Shown here piece after piece: positions 1 to 8,062 of a DNA stretch of 64,000 nucleotides. This DNA comes from Bacteroidales bacterium (GTDB lineage Bacteria > Bacteroidota > Bacteroidia > Bacteroidales > Tenuifilaceae), in NCBI GenBank assembly GCA_018056955.1, contig JAGPEQ010000001.1, forward strand, positions 1,773 through 65,772. Reading direction: 5' to 3'. Made by a program: the position numbers and the translations under genes. The notes under the pieces were generated by a model that made no database searches, was not told where the DNA came from, and saw nothing but the letters and a program-made list of their open reading frames with translations. Numbering within the stretch: the stretch's first letter is position 1; every line of letters starts with the position of its first letter.

Positions 1-2
1 GT

Positions 3-1007
3 AACCACAATATTAACCTTTTGCCGGTTAGCTACAATGTACAGTTTACTATCTCCGATATAAACGGGAACAAAATTCCTAATGCCAAGGTATTTGTTGA
101 TACCCTTTTAGGCGAAACCAATAGCGAAGGATTAGCCTCATTCACCGTAAGCAGAGGATTAAAAACCGTAAGCATTCAAAAGGAGGGTTTTGTTAGTACC
201 GATTTTTGGATGGAACTAAGTTCCGATAGCTCTGTAAATGTTTTCCTGACCCCCGTTTACGGCGATGTTCATCAGGTTATGTTTAGTATAACAGGAACCG
301 GGCCAAAAGGAACATGGCCGCTGGATAACGCCTTTGTTAAAATCTATAACGGTACCCAGCTTTACCATCAAGGTAAAACACATAATGGTGTTGCAACACT
401 TTACCTGCCCAATGGAAACTACTCATACGAGGTGAGCCTGGAAGGGTATCAAGGCACTGAACAGACTGAATTCACAGTAAACAGCAACCCCATCGAAATT
501 CCAGTTCTGCTAAACCAGCTAACCTATAGCATCACCTTTGATGTGCAAAGCGGGGGTAGCCCTGTTGCCAATGCAACCGTAAAAATTAACGGCTATTCCG
601 ACCAGCTTACCGACGCCAATGGCTTAGCTACCTTTAACCAAGTAGGATACGAAAAGGGGTTACAGTTTAGCGTATTACACCCCAACTACTACACCATTTC
701 CGGAACCTTAGATGCTACAAAGTCAGAAACCATAAGCGTAAACCTCACCCCAACCTCAACCGATATTGTTGACCCCGACAAGAACTTATCAATGTACCCC
801 AATCCGGCAACAAGCCACATCAGGATTGAGGCAAATGAGACAATTGAATCCGTATCCATAGTTTCAATAAACGGAACATTAATGCATTGGGAACAAGTCA
901 ACAATAGCAGGCACACCATCAACCTAAACTTGCCAACAGGAGTTTACGTGGTAAGGTTTACAATGAGTAACGGTAGGTTATACTATAGAAAGCTAATGGT
1001 ACACTAA
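3..1007 (+). CDS. T9SS-secreted protein with PEGA/carboxypeptidase-like repeats, C-terminal part
   Basis: The reading frame is open to the left edge, so the gene begins upstream. What remains is the C-terminal ~335 residues of a secreted protein. It contains three successive beta-sandwich modules of the carboxypeptidase-regulatory/PEGA type, each with the G-x-A-T or T-D-x-x-G-x-A-x-F signature. The last ~75 residues form a type A T9SS sorting domain: it starts with a YPNP motif and ends with the usual G-V-Y-V-V-R-F and R-K-L-M-V-H strands. In this family the domain directs export through the type IX system and surface attachment. The missing N-terminus should hold the signal peptide and perhaps a catalytic domain, so the role is unknown. 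A terminator hairpin follows at 1035. Confidence 0.85.
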   Translation, partial: NHNINLLPVSYNVQFTISDINGNKIPNAKVFVDTLLGETNSEGLASFTVSRGLKTVSIQKEGFVSTDFWMELSSDSSVNVFLTPVYGDVHQVMFSITGTGPKGTWPLDNAFVKIYNGTQLYHQGKTHNGVATLYLPNGNYSYEVSLEGYQGTEQTEFTVNSNPIEIPVLLNQLTYSITFDVQSGGSPVANATVKINGYSDQLTDANGLATFNQVGYEKGLQFSVLHPNYYTISGTLDATKSETISVNLTPTSTDIVDPDKNLSMYPNPATSHIRIEANETIESVSIVSINGTLMHWEQVNNSRHTINLNLPTGVYVVRFTMSNGRLYYRKLMVH

Positions 1008-1034
1008 CCATATCAACCAACATTGTTAATAAGT

Positions 1035-1064
1035 ATGGGCATAAAAACATGCCCATTTCTTTTT
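1035..1064 (+). terminator. Rho-independent terminator after the T9SS cargo gene
   Basis: An 8-bp perfect stem (ATGGGCAT, 1035-1042, with ATGCCCAT, 1049-1056) closes a 6-nt loop and is followed by TTCTTTTT. Confidence 0.75.
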
Positions 1065-1082
1065 ATATGACCGAAATATTTT

Positions 1083-1090
1083 TACATTTG
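1083..1090 (+). promoter_or_regulatory. Bacteroidota -7 promoter element for the hybrid kinase
   Basis: TACATTTG matches the Bacteroidota -7 consensus TAnnTTTG and lies 23 bp before the GTG start at 1114. No convincing TTTG -33 box is seen. Confidence 0.45.
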
Positions 1091-1113
1091 GCACAAATCA
1101 ATGTGTTTAGTAA

Positions 1114-4023
1114 GTGTTAAGGTTTTTCAGGTTTTTCTCGTTACACAAATTTGCTCTGGCATTATCATTGGTTGCCATAACCACGCTATCGGTTGTGGTT
1201 TGGCAATTAGCCCAAAATATCGACCGGCAGAACATTCAAACAATCAGTGCCGACCTTCGGTCAGCAAACAACGATGTAATCAGGGATATTGAGCGTAGTT
1301 TCTGGGACATTAAGTTAGCCGATTACCAAAACGACGATGATAACGAAATTATTTTTGGGAAGAACATTAACCTGGAGGAATCATCCCTTTTCAACCTGGA
1401 CAATAACAAGCTTTTTGGCACCAATGTGCTTTTACTCCATAACAACAGGTTTTACGCTAAGGCGCTTTTCAAAACTAGTACCCACGAATTTGAGTACTGG
1501 TATCCAATTGCTAGAACTTTTAACCTTTACAACGCCTTAACCGGGAACCGGTTAGCAATTCTAACTGATAATGAAAATACCCTCCTTAGCCAGCCATTAA
1601 CCCTTGCCCGAGCAAAAAACCTAACAGGCGATAAAACGGCTTTAATAGCAGCCGAAGGAGTTAAAAGCAATAGCTGGGTTTTACTTGTTTTACCATTGCT
1701 GCTGTTGGTTGTGGCTACAGCTGTAATTTACTCACTATTAAAAAGGTCGAACTGTCGCTTTTCAGGTACTAATTCCTCCGGTAAAACAGTACATAATAAT
1801 GCCCGCGAAGTGCTAGCGCAAATTAACCTAAAATCGGCACTTAACAACTCAAACGTTGCGCTTAGGGTTATTGATACCAACTTTAGGGTGATATTCCAGA
1901 ACCAGGAGTACGAAAAGCTAACCTCGGTTACGCTCAGTAAACCAAACCATCCATTATGCCACGAATCGTTCGGAAGCATATATTGTCACACTGACGAGTG
2001 CCCCGTCAGGAGTATCCTAAATGGAGCCAAAGAGGTTAAACGCGAGGAGACAAGATTCCTACCTACTGGCAAAAAGATTCTTGTGGAGTTACATGCCTAC
2101 CCATTAAAGGACGATAATGGCAAAACAATTGCGGTTGCCGAGGAGATAAAAGATATCACCGGAGTTCACTATACCGAGGAAATACTCCGGCAAACCGAAA
2201 ATCAGTTTACCGTTTTCACCGACTCCTTACCTTTTGGGGTATTCATTGAGGATGGACTTACCCACGAAATTGTTTACCAAAACTTTTACCTTAAGCAGCT
2301 TACCGGTAATACCGGTTTTAAGGAGTTCATCAAGGGGGCAGAAATAATTGGCGCGGATGCCGATAACAATGTTACTGAGTTCCAGCTCATGGACTCCTCG
2401 GGAATAATTCGGTATTTCAATTTACATCAGTTCAAATTCCTTGGCGTAAATAACAGGTTAAAGATTGGAGGCCTGTTTGTTGATAATACCCGCAAAAAAG
2501 AAATTGAGCACTACCGCGATGTACTAGCCAAGGCAATTGAGTTTACTCCGGTAAGTATAGCCATCCTAACACCCTACTTTGAGTTTGAGTTCATCAATCC
2601 GAACTTTACTGAGATTACCGGCTTAACCATTGAGAACCTATTTAGCAAAAGTATTTCCGATATCAACCTGGAATATAATGGCGGCAAGCATATTCAAAAG
2701 GCACTCGACTCCGTTAGGGCTGGTAAAACCTGGCAGGGTGAGCTACAGCTAAATGGCAAGAATAGGGAGCGGATTTGGGTAAGCGCCTCGTTTACCCCGG
2801 TAATGTTTGAATCGAAACTTCAGCATATCCTTGTAATACTTGAGAATATTACTCGCCGTAAGGAATACGAAAAGGAACTTATACTTGCCAAAAACAAGGC
2901 TGAGGAATCGGATAGGATTAAAACCACATTCCTGAACAACATCTCGCACGAGATTAGAACACCGCTAAATGCCATTATTGGATTCTCATCGGTTTTAACT
3001 GACCCACACTTAGGCCAGTTTGAACGCAGCGGCTTTTCCGATTTAATCTACAAGAACTCACAGGAACTGCTTCAAATCATTGAGAACCTGTTGGAAATAT
3101 CGCAAATTGAAGCTGGCGAAATCAAGATAAGCAAGACCGAGTTCTCCGTTAATGCCCTGATGAACGAGATATACAGCACGTTTGAGGAGCAGGAAAGAGG
3201 AAGCTCGCGTATTAAGCTGAGCCTGCGTAAGGAAATTTTCCAGGACGACCTAGTTGTGCTTAGCGATCCGTCCCGAATAAAACAGGTTTTAAAGCACCTG
3301 CTTTCAAACTCGTTCAAGTTTACCACCAATGGTTTTGTTGAGTTTGGTTACAGACTTAAGGATGAGAATAACCTCTTATTCTACGTTGTTGATAGCGGCA
3401 TTGGCATTGAACCCGACAAAATGGATTTGATTTTTAATCCCTTCCGCCAGGCCGATAGCTCAAGCACCCGCAGGCATGGTGGGCTGGGTTTAGGCCTTGC
3501 CATATCCAAGCATGTGGTGGAAAAGATGGGCGGGAAGATATGGATTAACAGCACGCCCGGCTCGGGAACAAGCGTATTCTTCTCCATTCCCTTTATCCCG
3601 GTTAAACTTAAGTTTGAAAACGCAAATACTGGAAACGGGTTAAAGGAGTTTAACTGGGACGGCAAAACCATTCTGATAGCCGACGATATTGATGCCAACT
3701 TTGTATTCTTTAAGGCAGCCCTACAGAAAACAAAAGCCAACCTGATTTGGGCGCGTAACGGCCTTGAGGCCCTAAATTACGTTCGCAATGGCGAGCCCGT
3801 TAACCTAATACTGATGGACCTGGTAATGCCCGAGATGGATGGCTTTGAGGCAACCCGTATCATAAAATCAATAAACCAAAAACTACCGGTTGTAGGCCAA
3901 ACCGCCTACCCTGAAACCATATCGAGCAATAAGCTTGCCGAGTGTGGCTTTGATACCGTTCTGGAAAAACCCATACGCACCAACCAAATGCTTATGGAAA
4001 TTGATAGGTTTTTGGTGAACTAA
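1114..4023 (+). CDS. PAS-domain hybrid sensor histidine kinase / response regulator
   Basis: This 969-residue inner-membrane sensor starts at GTG; the codon just before it in frame is a stop, so the start cannot lie further upstream. Membrane segments lie at about residues 13-33 and 187-207, with an extracytoplasmic sensing loop between. Three PAS-like modules follow (about 250-335, 345-450 and 470-590). The first has cysteines at 282, 291 and 296 in a C-x8-C-x4-C arrangement, as in a cysteine-bearing PAS variant that may bind a cofactor. The HisKA box has the phosphoacceptor His612 (H-E-I-R-T-P-L-N). An HATPase domain with a G-L-G-L-G-L box follows, then a receiver domain with Asp902 as phosphoacceptor. 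No DNA-binding output is present, so phosphate probably passes to another protein. The signal is unknown, and the gene stands alone. Confidence 0.9.
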   Translation: MLRFFRFFSLHKFALALSLVAITTLSVVVWQLAQNIDRQNIQTISADLRSANNDVIRDIERSFWDIKLADYQNDDDNEIIFGKNINLEESSLFNLDNNKLFGTNVLLLHNNRFYAKALFKTSTHEFEYWYPIARTFNLYNALTGNRLAILTDNENTLLSQPLTLARAKNLTGDKTALIAAEGVKSNSWVLLVLPLLLLVVATAVIYSLLKRSNCRFSGTNSSGKTVHNNAREVLAQINLKSALNNSNVALRVIDTNFRVIFQNQEYEKLTSVTLSKPNHPLCHESFGSIYCHTDECPVRSILNGAKEVKREETRFLPTGKKILVELHAYPLKDDNGKTIAVAEEIKDITGVHYTEEILRQTENQFTVFTDSLPFGVFIEDGLTHEIVYQNFYLKQLTGNTGFKEFIKGAEIIGADADNNVTEFQLMDSSGIIRYFNLHQFKFLGVNNRLKIGGLFVDNTRKKEIEHYRDVLAKAIEFTPVSIAILTPYFEFEFINPNFTEITGLTIENLFSKSISDINLEYNGGKHIQKALDSVRAGKTWQGELQLNGKNRERIWVSASFTPVMFESKLQHILVILENITRRKEYEKELILAKNKAEESDRIKTTFLNNISHEIRTPLNAIIGFSSVLTDPHLGQFERSGFSDLIYKNSQELLQIIENLLEISQIEAGEIKISKTEFSVNALMNEIYSTFEEQERGSSRIKLSLRKEIFQDDLVVLSDPSRIKQVLKHLLSNSFKFTTNGFVEFGYRLKDENNLLFYVVDSGIGIEPDKMDLIFNPFRQADSSSTRRHGGLGLGLAISKHVVEKMGGKIWINSTPGSGTSVFFSIPFIPVKLKFENANTGNGLKEFNWDGKTILIADDIDANFVFFKAALQKTKANLIWARNGLEALNYVRNGEPVNLILMDLVMPEMDGFEATRIIKSINQKLPVVGQTAYPETISSNKLAECGFDTVLEKPIRTNQMLMEIDRFLVN

Positions 4024-4274
4024 TAGTGATGGGGCGGAATGATTCGGAATGGTAGAATGAAAGTGAATTAGAGCACGTTAAACCGAAATGGGGATACGAA
4101 ACATTTTTAGTGAAAATTCATCAATTGACGAATCTCAGTTCAATATTATCATAAGTAATAAGTTGCATTGATTGTCTAAATCTACCTTGCTTTCATTACG
4201 GCTTTAAACTACCTGGATCCCAAAACATTAAATTTCGTTTCGTTCTATTTTGGAATTCCCCCTGAATCATTCAA

Positions 4275-4631
4275 ATGCTAAACACGAAAACAGTTGAGTC
4301 CCCAACGCTGGAACTCATAAAATCACTTCTGGCTAAGCCCTATCTAAAAAATTTCTAACTTGTAGGAGGCACCGCCTTGGCCCTTATGTATGACCATCGT
4401 AGGTCGTTTGACATAGATTTGTTTACAAATACCGATTTTGATGCATACAGGTTGTTCGAACAGGTGCAGCATGATTTTTCATTTCAAGTGAACTTCACCG
4501 CTCAGAATACAATTAGGGGTAGTATAAATTCAATCAAAGTGGATTTAATTGCCTACAACCCCCATTTATTCCCAATAGTGCAGCAGGAAGGGATTCGCTT
4601 GCTGGGCAGGGTCATACATTGCACCCGATAA
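4275..4631 (+). pseudogene. AbiEii/AbiGii-type nucleotidyltransferase toxin remnant
   Basis: The frame from ATG 4275 encodes 27 residues ending K-N-F, then an in-frame TAA at 4356-4358. The same frame then continues L-V-G-G-T-A-L-A-L and D-I-D-L-F. This is the hallmark N-terminus of the AbiEii (type IV toxin-antitoxin/abortive infection) nucleotidyltransferase family. In the family an aromatic or hydrophobic residue stands where the TAA is, so a single TAY-to-TAA change explains it. The frame ends at 4631 after about 119 codons. The family is about 200-300 residues, so the C-terminal half is also missing, perhaps by deletion against the neighbouring GH30 gene. No antitoxin (AbiEi) gene is seen. 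The 250 bases before it (4024-4274) hold nothing recognisable. Confidence 0.75.
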
Positions 4632-4633
4632 AC

Positions 4634-6013
4634 CTACCTCCAGCGGAACGTAACAACCTCGCGTCCATCCATTTGGTAGGCGAACTGCCTGCCGCTACAC
4701 TTCACTGTTACGCCTGCAGGCTGACTGGACGTATTCACCGCGATAAGCACCTTTGAGCCATCGGGGTTCAGGAAGGCCACGTTGGATACCGATTGCCCGT
4801 TGGATACCAGTCGCACCGCTCCGGGTGCCACAAACTTGCCGAAATGCCCCAGGGCGTAGTACTCGGCATTCCTTTTAACAGCTCCGTTGGAGGCCACCTG
4901 CACAACCCCCCAGCAGTTTGAGCATCCGTTGTTTTTGGGGCCATCGTTTTCATCAAGAGCAAGATTCCACAGCAGAACGGTTTTACTCCAGCACCGCATA
5001 GCTTTCACCATAAGGGTTTCGGAGTACCAAAGCAGGTTGTCGCCAAAGTTTGGTGCCCATCCCCCGCCCGACTGCTCGGTGAAGTAAATGTTTTTATCGG
5101 GATGAGCATCGTGAACTGAGCAAAGGGCTTCAATTTCGCCTTTATACAGGTGAAAACCCGACCCATCAACATACCTGCGCGTTACGCTATCGTTCAGGAT
5201 GCTAATGGGATACTGCGGGGAATCACAGTTATGGTCGAACAGAATTATCCTGGTTTTCAGGTCATTCTGTGCCATCCGGGGTCCCAGGTAGTCGCGTATG
5301 AACTCGTTCTGCTCCTGCGCGCTCATCAGCATGCAGGGATAGGTGGCTGTGCCAAACTCTGGCTCATTTTGAACGGTTATCCCGTAAATGGGAATCCCCA
5401 GCTCCTGCATGGTCTTGATGTACTTTACCAGGTAGCCGGCATAAACGCCATAGTACTGCCTTAGAAGGCTTCCGCCTACCATGCTGTTGGATGTTTTCAT
5501 CCACGCAGGTGGGCTCCAGGGCGAGGCAATAATGGTAATGTCAGGGTTTACTGCCAATATTTCCCTCATCATGGGTACAACCTCACCCATATCCATGTCC
5601 AGGCTGAAGTTTGAAAGTGAGGTGTCGGGCGTTTCGCTGTAGCTATGGTTTCCCTGCGAAAAGTCGGATGACCCGATGGTTAACCTAACCACGTTTATGC
5701 CTATACCCTCAGGAGTAAACAACTCGCGGAAAAGCTGCAGACGGGCTTCAGGAGTAAGGTAATTCTTAAAAACGTAGGCCGACGACCAGGTAAGAGCGGC
5801 ACCTACGCCATTAACCTTCTGGCACAGCTGGTTGGTATCAACATCAATAACCTCACCTACTTGGTCGTTTGAAAAGTTAATGCCGGGTTGCTGCTCCAGA
5901 AGCATGGATGAGTCGGCTTTTGAAACCCATACCTCAACCCTATCTTTTGGGGAGCTACATGCCATCATGGCAATTGCAACCAGCATGATGGTAAAATTCG
6001 AGTGTAGTTTCAT
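4634..6013 (-). CDS. GH30 family glycosidase lipoprotein (beta-1,6-glucanase-like), copy 2
   Basis: This is a 459-residue lipoprotein. The N-terminal hydrophobic stretch ends in a lipobox with Cys19, so it is membrane-anchored and probably surface-exposed. The body is a GH30 (beta/alpha)8 barrel with a beta side domain. The acid/base is Glu217 in V-Q-N-E-P-E-F and the nucleophile Glu313 in Y-F-T-E-Q-S-G-G-G-W. GH30 enzymes of such loci cut beta-glucosidic links, often beta-1,6-glucan; the substrate here is inferred from the neighbouring genes. It is a diverged paralogue of the 488-residue GH30 just upstream (6426-7892), with the same motif order. A repeat-filled 412-bp gap separates the two, so this copy may be expressed separately. 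Its 3' end abuts the AbiEii remnant. Confidence 0.92.
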   Translation of the reverse strand: MKLHSNFTIMLVAIAMMACSSPKDRVEVWVSKADSSMLLEQQPGINFSNDQVGEVIDVDTNQLCQKVNGVGAALTWSSAYVFKNYLTPEARLQLFRELFTPEGIGINVVRLTIGSSDFSQGNHSYSETPDTSLSNFSLDMDMGEVVPMMREILAVNPDITIIASPWSPPAWMKTSNSMVGGSLLRQYYGVYAGYLVKYIKTMQELGIPIYGITVQNEPEFGTATYPCMLMSAQEQNEFIRDYLGPRMAQNDLKTRIILFDHNCDSPQYPISILNDSVTRRYVDGSGFHLYKGEIEALCSVHDAHPDKNIYFTEQSGGGWAPNFGDNLLWYSETLMVKAMRCWSKTVLLWNLALDENDGPKNNGCSNCWGVVQVASNGAVKRNAEYYALGHFGKFVAPGAVRLVSNGQSVSNVAFLNPDGSKVLIAVNTSSQPAGVTVKCSGRQFAYQMDGREVVTFRWR

Positions 6014-6205
6014 GATACTAATTTTTTAGTAAGTTAAACGGTAAAAAAATAAAGATAATTCTTTAAATCAGTAAAGCAGGACAAAATTTTTTCCTTTATT
6101 TTCACCTGCTACGATGAAAATTCGTTCATTTTGCGGTGCAAAGGATCGGAGCTGCTCCCTGGAGAGGCTGATACTTGCATCGCCAATTTTTACCTATCCT
6201 ATACA

Positions 6206-6251
6206 CCCATGGCTAAAGCCCGGGGCTATCCAGACTTCGCCCCTTCGGGGC
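6206..6251. repeat. Bipartite REP-like hairpin element, copy A
   Basis: The first hairpin (6206-6225) has 9-nt arms around AA, with two mismatches. After a 13-nt spacer comes a perfect 5-3-5 hairpin, GCCCC-TTC-GGGGC (6239-6251). Arm, loop and spacer lengths match those of the element at 48374-48418, so both belong to one dispersed intergenic family. Confidence 0.6.
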
Positions 6252-6282
6252 TTTAAATACATCCCTAAAAGCAAGCCTTTAA

Positions 6283-6340
6283 TCCGCCAGTAGGCGGACA
6301 AGTTCCGCCAGTAGGCGGACAGGTTCCGCCAGTAACCGGA
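6283..6340. repeat. Three tandem 21-bp hairpin units
   Basis: TCCGCCAGTAGGCGGA (6-bp arms, AGTA loop) occurs at 6283-6298 and 6304-6319. A decayed third copy at 6325-6340 has its right arm altered to ACCGGA. The unit period is exactly 21 bp. Confidence 0.85.
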
Positions 6341-6370
6341 CAAGTTTTGAATCTGATCTTTATTCTTTAT

Positions 6371-6420
6371 CTTTTAACCTTAAACCTTGAACCTTTATCC
6401 TTTAACCTTTAACCTTTACT
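6371..6420. repeat. Degenerate AACCTTT tandem run
   Basis: About six imperfect copies of a 7-10 nt unit (ttaacct, taaacct, tgaacct and similar) lie directly after the GH30 stop codon. No function is known. Confidence 0.6.
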
Positions 6421-6425
6421 TCACC

Positions 6426-7892
6426 TTACCTCCACATGAAAGTAACGAGCGATTCGGGCTGGACGGTAAAGGTGAACTTATTGTTTCCACACCTTACGGC
6501 AAGCTGTTTCCCGGTGCTGGAAAAATTCATGGCAACTACAACCTTTGAACCATCGGGATTTTGAGCAGCAACATACCTGAAGTCTGCCAGCTGAGACACA
6601 TCACCAACAGCTGTTGTACCCACCATATAGGCATTAGGCCTTATTGCCTTTGAAAAATGGGCCAAAGCGTAGTACTCGTTGAACCGAGTAAGACTTCCAT
6701 CGGAGTTAAGGGTAATAACCCCACGGCAGTTGGAGCACCCGCCCTGAATAAATGGCCCCCAGTGGTCGTCGAGCATCAGATTCCAAAGAAGCACGTTCTT
6801 TGAAAAGCACGAAAGGGTACCCATGAACACATTTTCAACGGTCCACTTCAGGTTGTCGCCAAAATTTGTTGCCCATCCGCCGCCCGAGATCTCGGTAAAG
6901 TATAAACCTTTTTCGGGAAACTGGTTGTGAACGGTGAGCATTGCGGAGTAATCGCCCCCATACCCGTGGAATGCTGAACCGGCAATGTATGGGTAAGCAA
7001 CAGGATCGGAAAGAATGCTTATGGGGTAGTCGGGCATATCCCAGTTATGGTCCCAAATAAGTATTTTGGTCGAAATACCCTCTGCAGCAAATTTAGGCCC
7101 AAGAAAATTCCGGATAAAGGTAAGCTGCTCCTGCCAGGTCATCTTCATGCCGGGTGTACCAAACTCCCACATGGGCTCGTTTTGGACACTAATGGCATCA
7201 ATAGGAATACCCTCGCCAGCCATAGCCCTAATGTAGCGGACGAAATAGCCGGCATACTCGTCGTAGAAGTCTTGGATAAGGCTTCCGCCGCTCCACGCCG
7301 CGCTTGTTTTCATCCAAATGGGCGGAGTCCATGGGGTAGCCATTATTTTTAAATCAGGATTAATGGCAAGAATCTCCTTAAGAACAGGAATCAGGTCGCG
7401 CCGGTCGATAGGATGCAGGGCAAAGGAATCAATGGAGGGGTAGTCGCAGTAGGTGTAAAGGCTGAGGGAGAAATCGGAGGAGCCAATGCTCAGGCGCAGG
7501 TAGCTAAGTCCGATGCCCTTTAACGGATCGAATAGCTCGGAAAGCAGGCTCGCCCGTTGGCTGTTTGTCATTCGCCTAAGGTTGTATGCAGACGAGCCAG
7601 TAAGGGCTGCGCCAAATCCATCAACCTGCTGGTATCGGTTAAGCGTATCAATCCGTATGGTAAAGGGTGCCACATCGTCTGAAAAGGAAACCGACTGCTC
7701 TTTGAAGCGGTAAGCCTGGTTACAGGTGGTTACCCAAACCCGAACATCGCTTAATTGGGTAGTGTCGTCGGGAGGATTGTCAACACTGTCAGAATCATCC
7801 GAGCAGCCGGATAGAAGGGTAGCAGCAAGAAACAAACATGCCAACAGCATTCCGGCAGCACTAGAAAATGGCCTAGGACAAGGATTTTTCAT
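6426..7892 (-). CDS. GH30 family glycosidase lipoprotein (endo-beta-1,6-glucanase-like), copy 1
   Basis: This is a 488-residue lipoprotein. A long signal peptide ends in L-L-S-G-C (Cys30), followed by an acidic S-D-D-S-D-S stretch resembling lipoprotein surface-export signals of Bacteroidota. The GH30 barrel carries the acid/base Glu239 in S-V-Q-N-E-P and the nucleophile Glu334 in Y-F-T-E-I-S-G-G-G-W. By analogy with Bacteroides loci with the same gene set, it would cut a beta-1,6-linked glucan at the cell surface, supplying oligosaccharides to the SusC/SusD pair. It follows the glycan-binding lipoprotein, but the strong hairpin at 7987-8032 stands between them and probably lowers read-through. 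It differs from copy 2 in loop lengths around the active site. Confidence 0.93.
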   Translation of the reverse strand: MKNPCPRPFSSAAGMLLACLFLAATLLSGCSDDSDSVDNPPDDTTQLSDVRVWVTTCNQAYRFKEQSVSFSDDVAPFTIRIDTLNRYQQVDGFGAALTGSSAYNLRRMTNSQRASLLSELFDPLKGIGLSYLRLSIGSSDFSLSLYTYCDYPSIDSFALHPIDRRDLIPVLKEILAINPDLKIMATPWTPPIWMKTSAAWSGGSLIQDFYDEYAGYFVRYIRAMAGEGIPIDAISVQNEPMWEFGTPGMKMTWQEQLTFIRNFLGPKFAAEGISTKILIWDHNWDMPDYPISILSDPVAYPYIAGSAFHGYGGDYSAMLTVHNQFPEKGLYFTEISGGGWATNFGDNLKWTVENVFMGTLSCFSKNVLLWNLMLDDHWGPFIQGGCSNCRGVITLNSDGSLTRFNEYYALAHFSKAIRPNAYMVGTTAVGDVSQLADFRYVAAQNPDGSKVVVAMNFSSTGKQLAVRCGNNKFTFTVQPESLVTFMWR

Positions 7893-7986
7893 CAGATAAT
7901 TTTATTTAGCCATCATAAAATTCAACTCCAGAGGATAAATTATACCCAAGTTACTCCTAAAAAGCTTGAAAAGCAAATAGCCAAAT

Positions 7987-8032
7987 AAGAATTAACCTGC
8001 CGGATTCTGCTAATCCAAACAGGTTAATTCTT
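7987..8032 (-). terminator. Long perfect hairpin after susCD and the binding-protein gene
   Basis: A 13-bp perfect stem (AAGAATTAACCTG, 7987-7999, with CAGGTTAATTCTT, 8020-8032) encloses a 20-nt loop that itself pairs (GGATT/AATCC on the transcript). It lies 30 bp past the stop of the binding-protein gene and is followed on the minus strand by TTATTTGG. It may act as a partial terminator or an mRNA-stabilising element. Confidence 0.65.
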
Positions 8033-8062
8033 CAACATAAGCACGCAAACCTAAAACTAACC

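Larger units (their letters stand above)
6014..6425. other. 412-bp repeat-bearing gap between the two GH30 genes
   Basis: No coding frame is supported. The gap holds a bipartite hairpin element (6206-6251), three 21-bp hairpin units (6283-6340) and a degenerate AACCTTT run (about 6371-6420). These are entered separately. Confidence 0.8.

Noticed and set aside
6283..6340. Tandem units considered as a CRISPR array
   Set aside because: The units are 21 bp apart with 5-bp linkers, far too short for spacers, and no cas gene is present.
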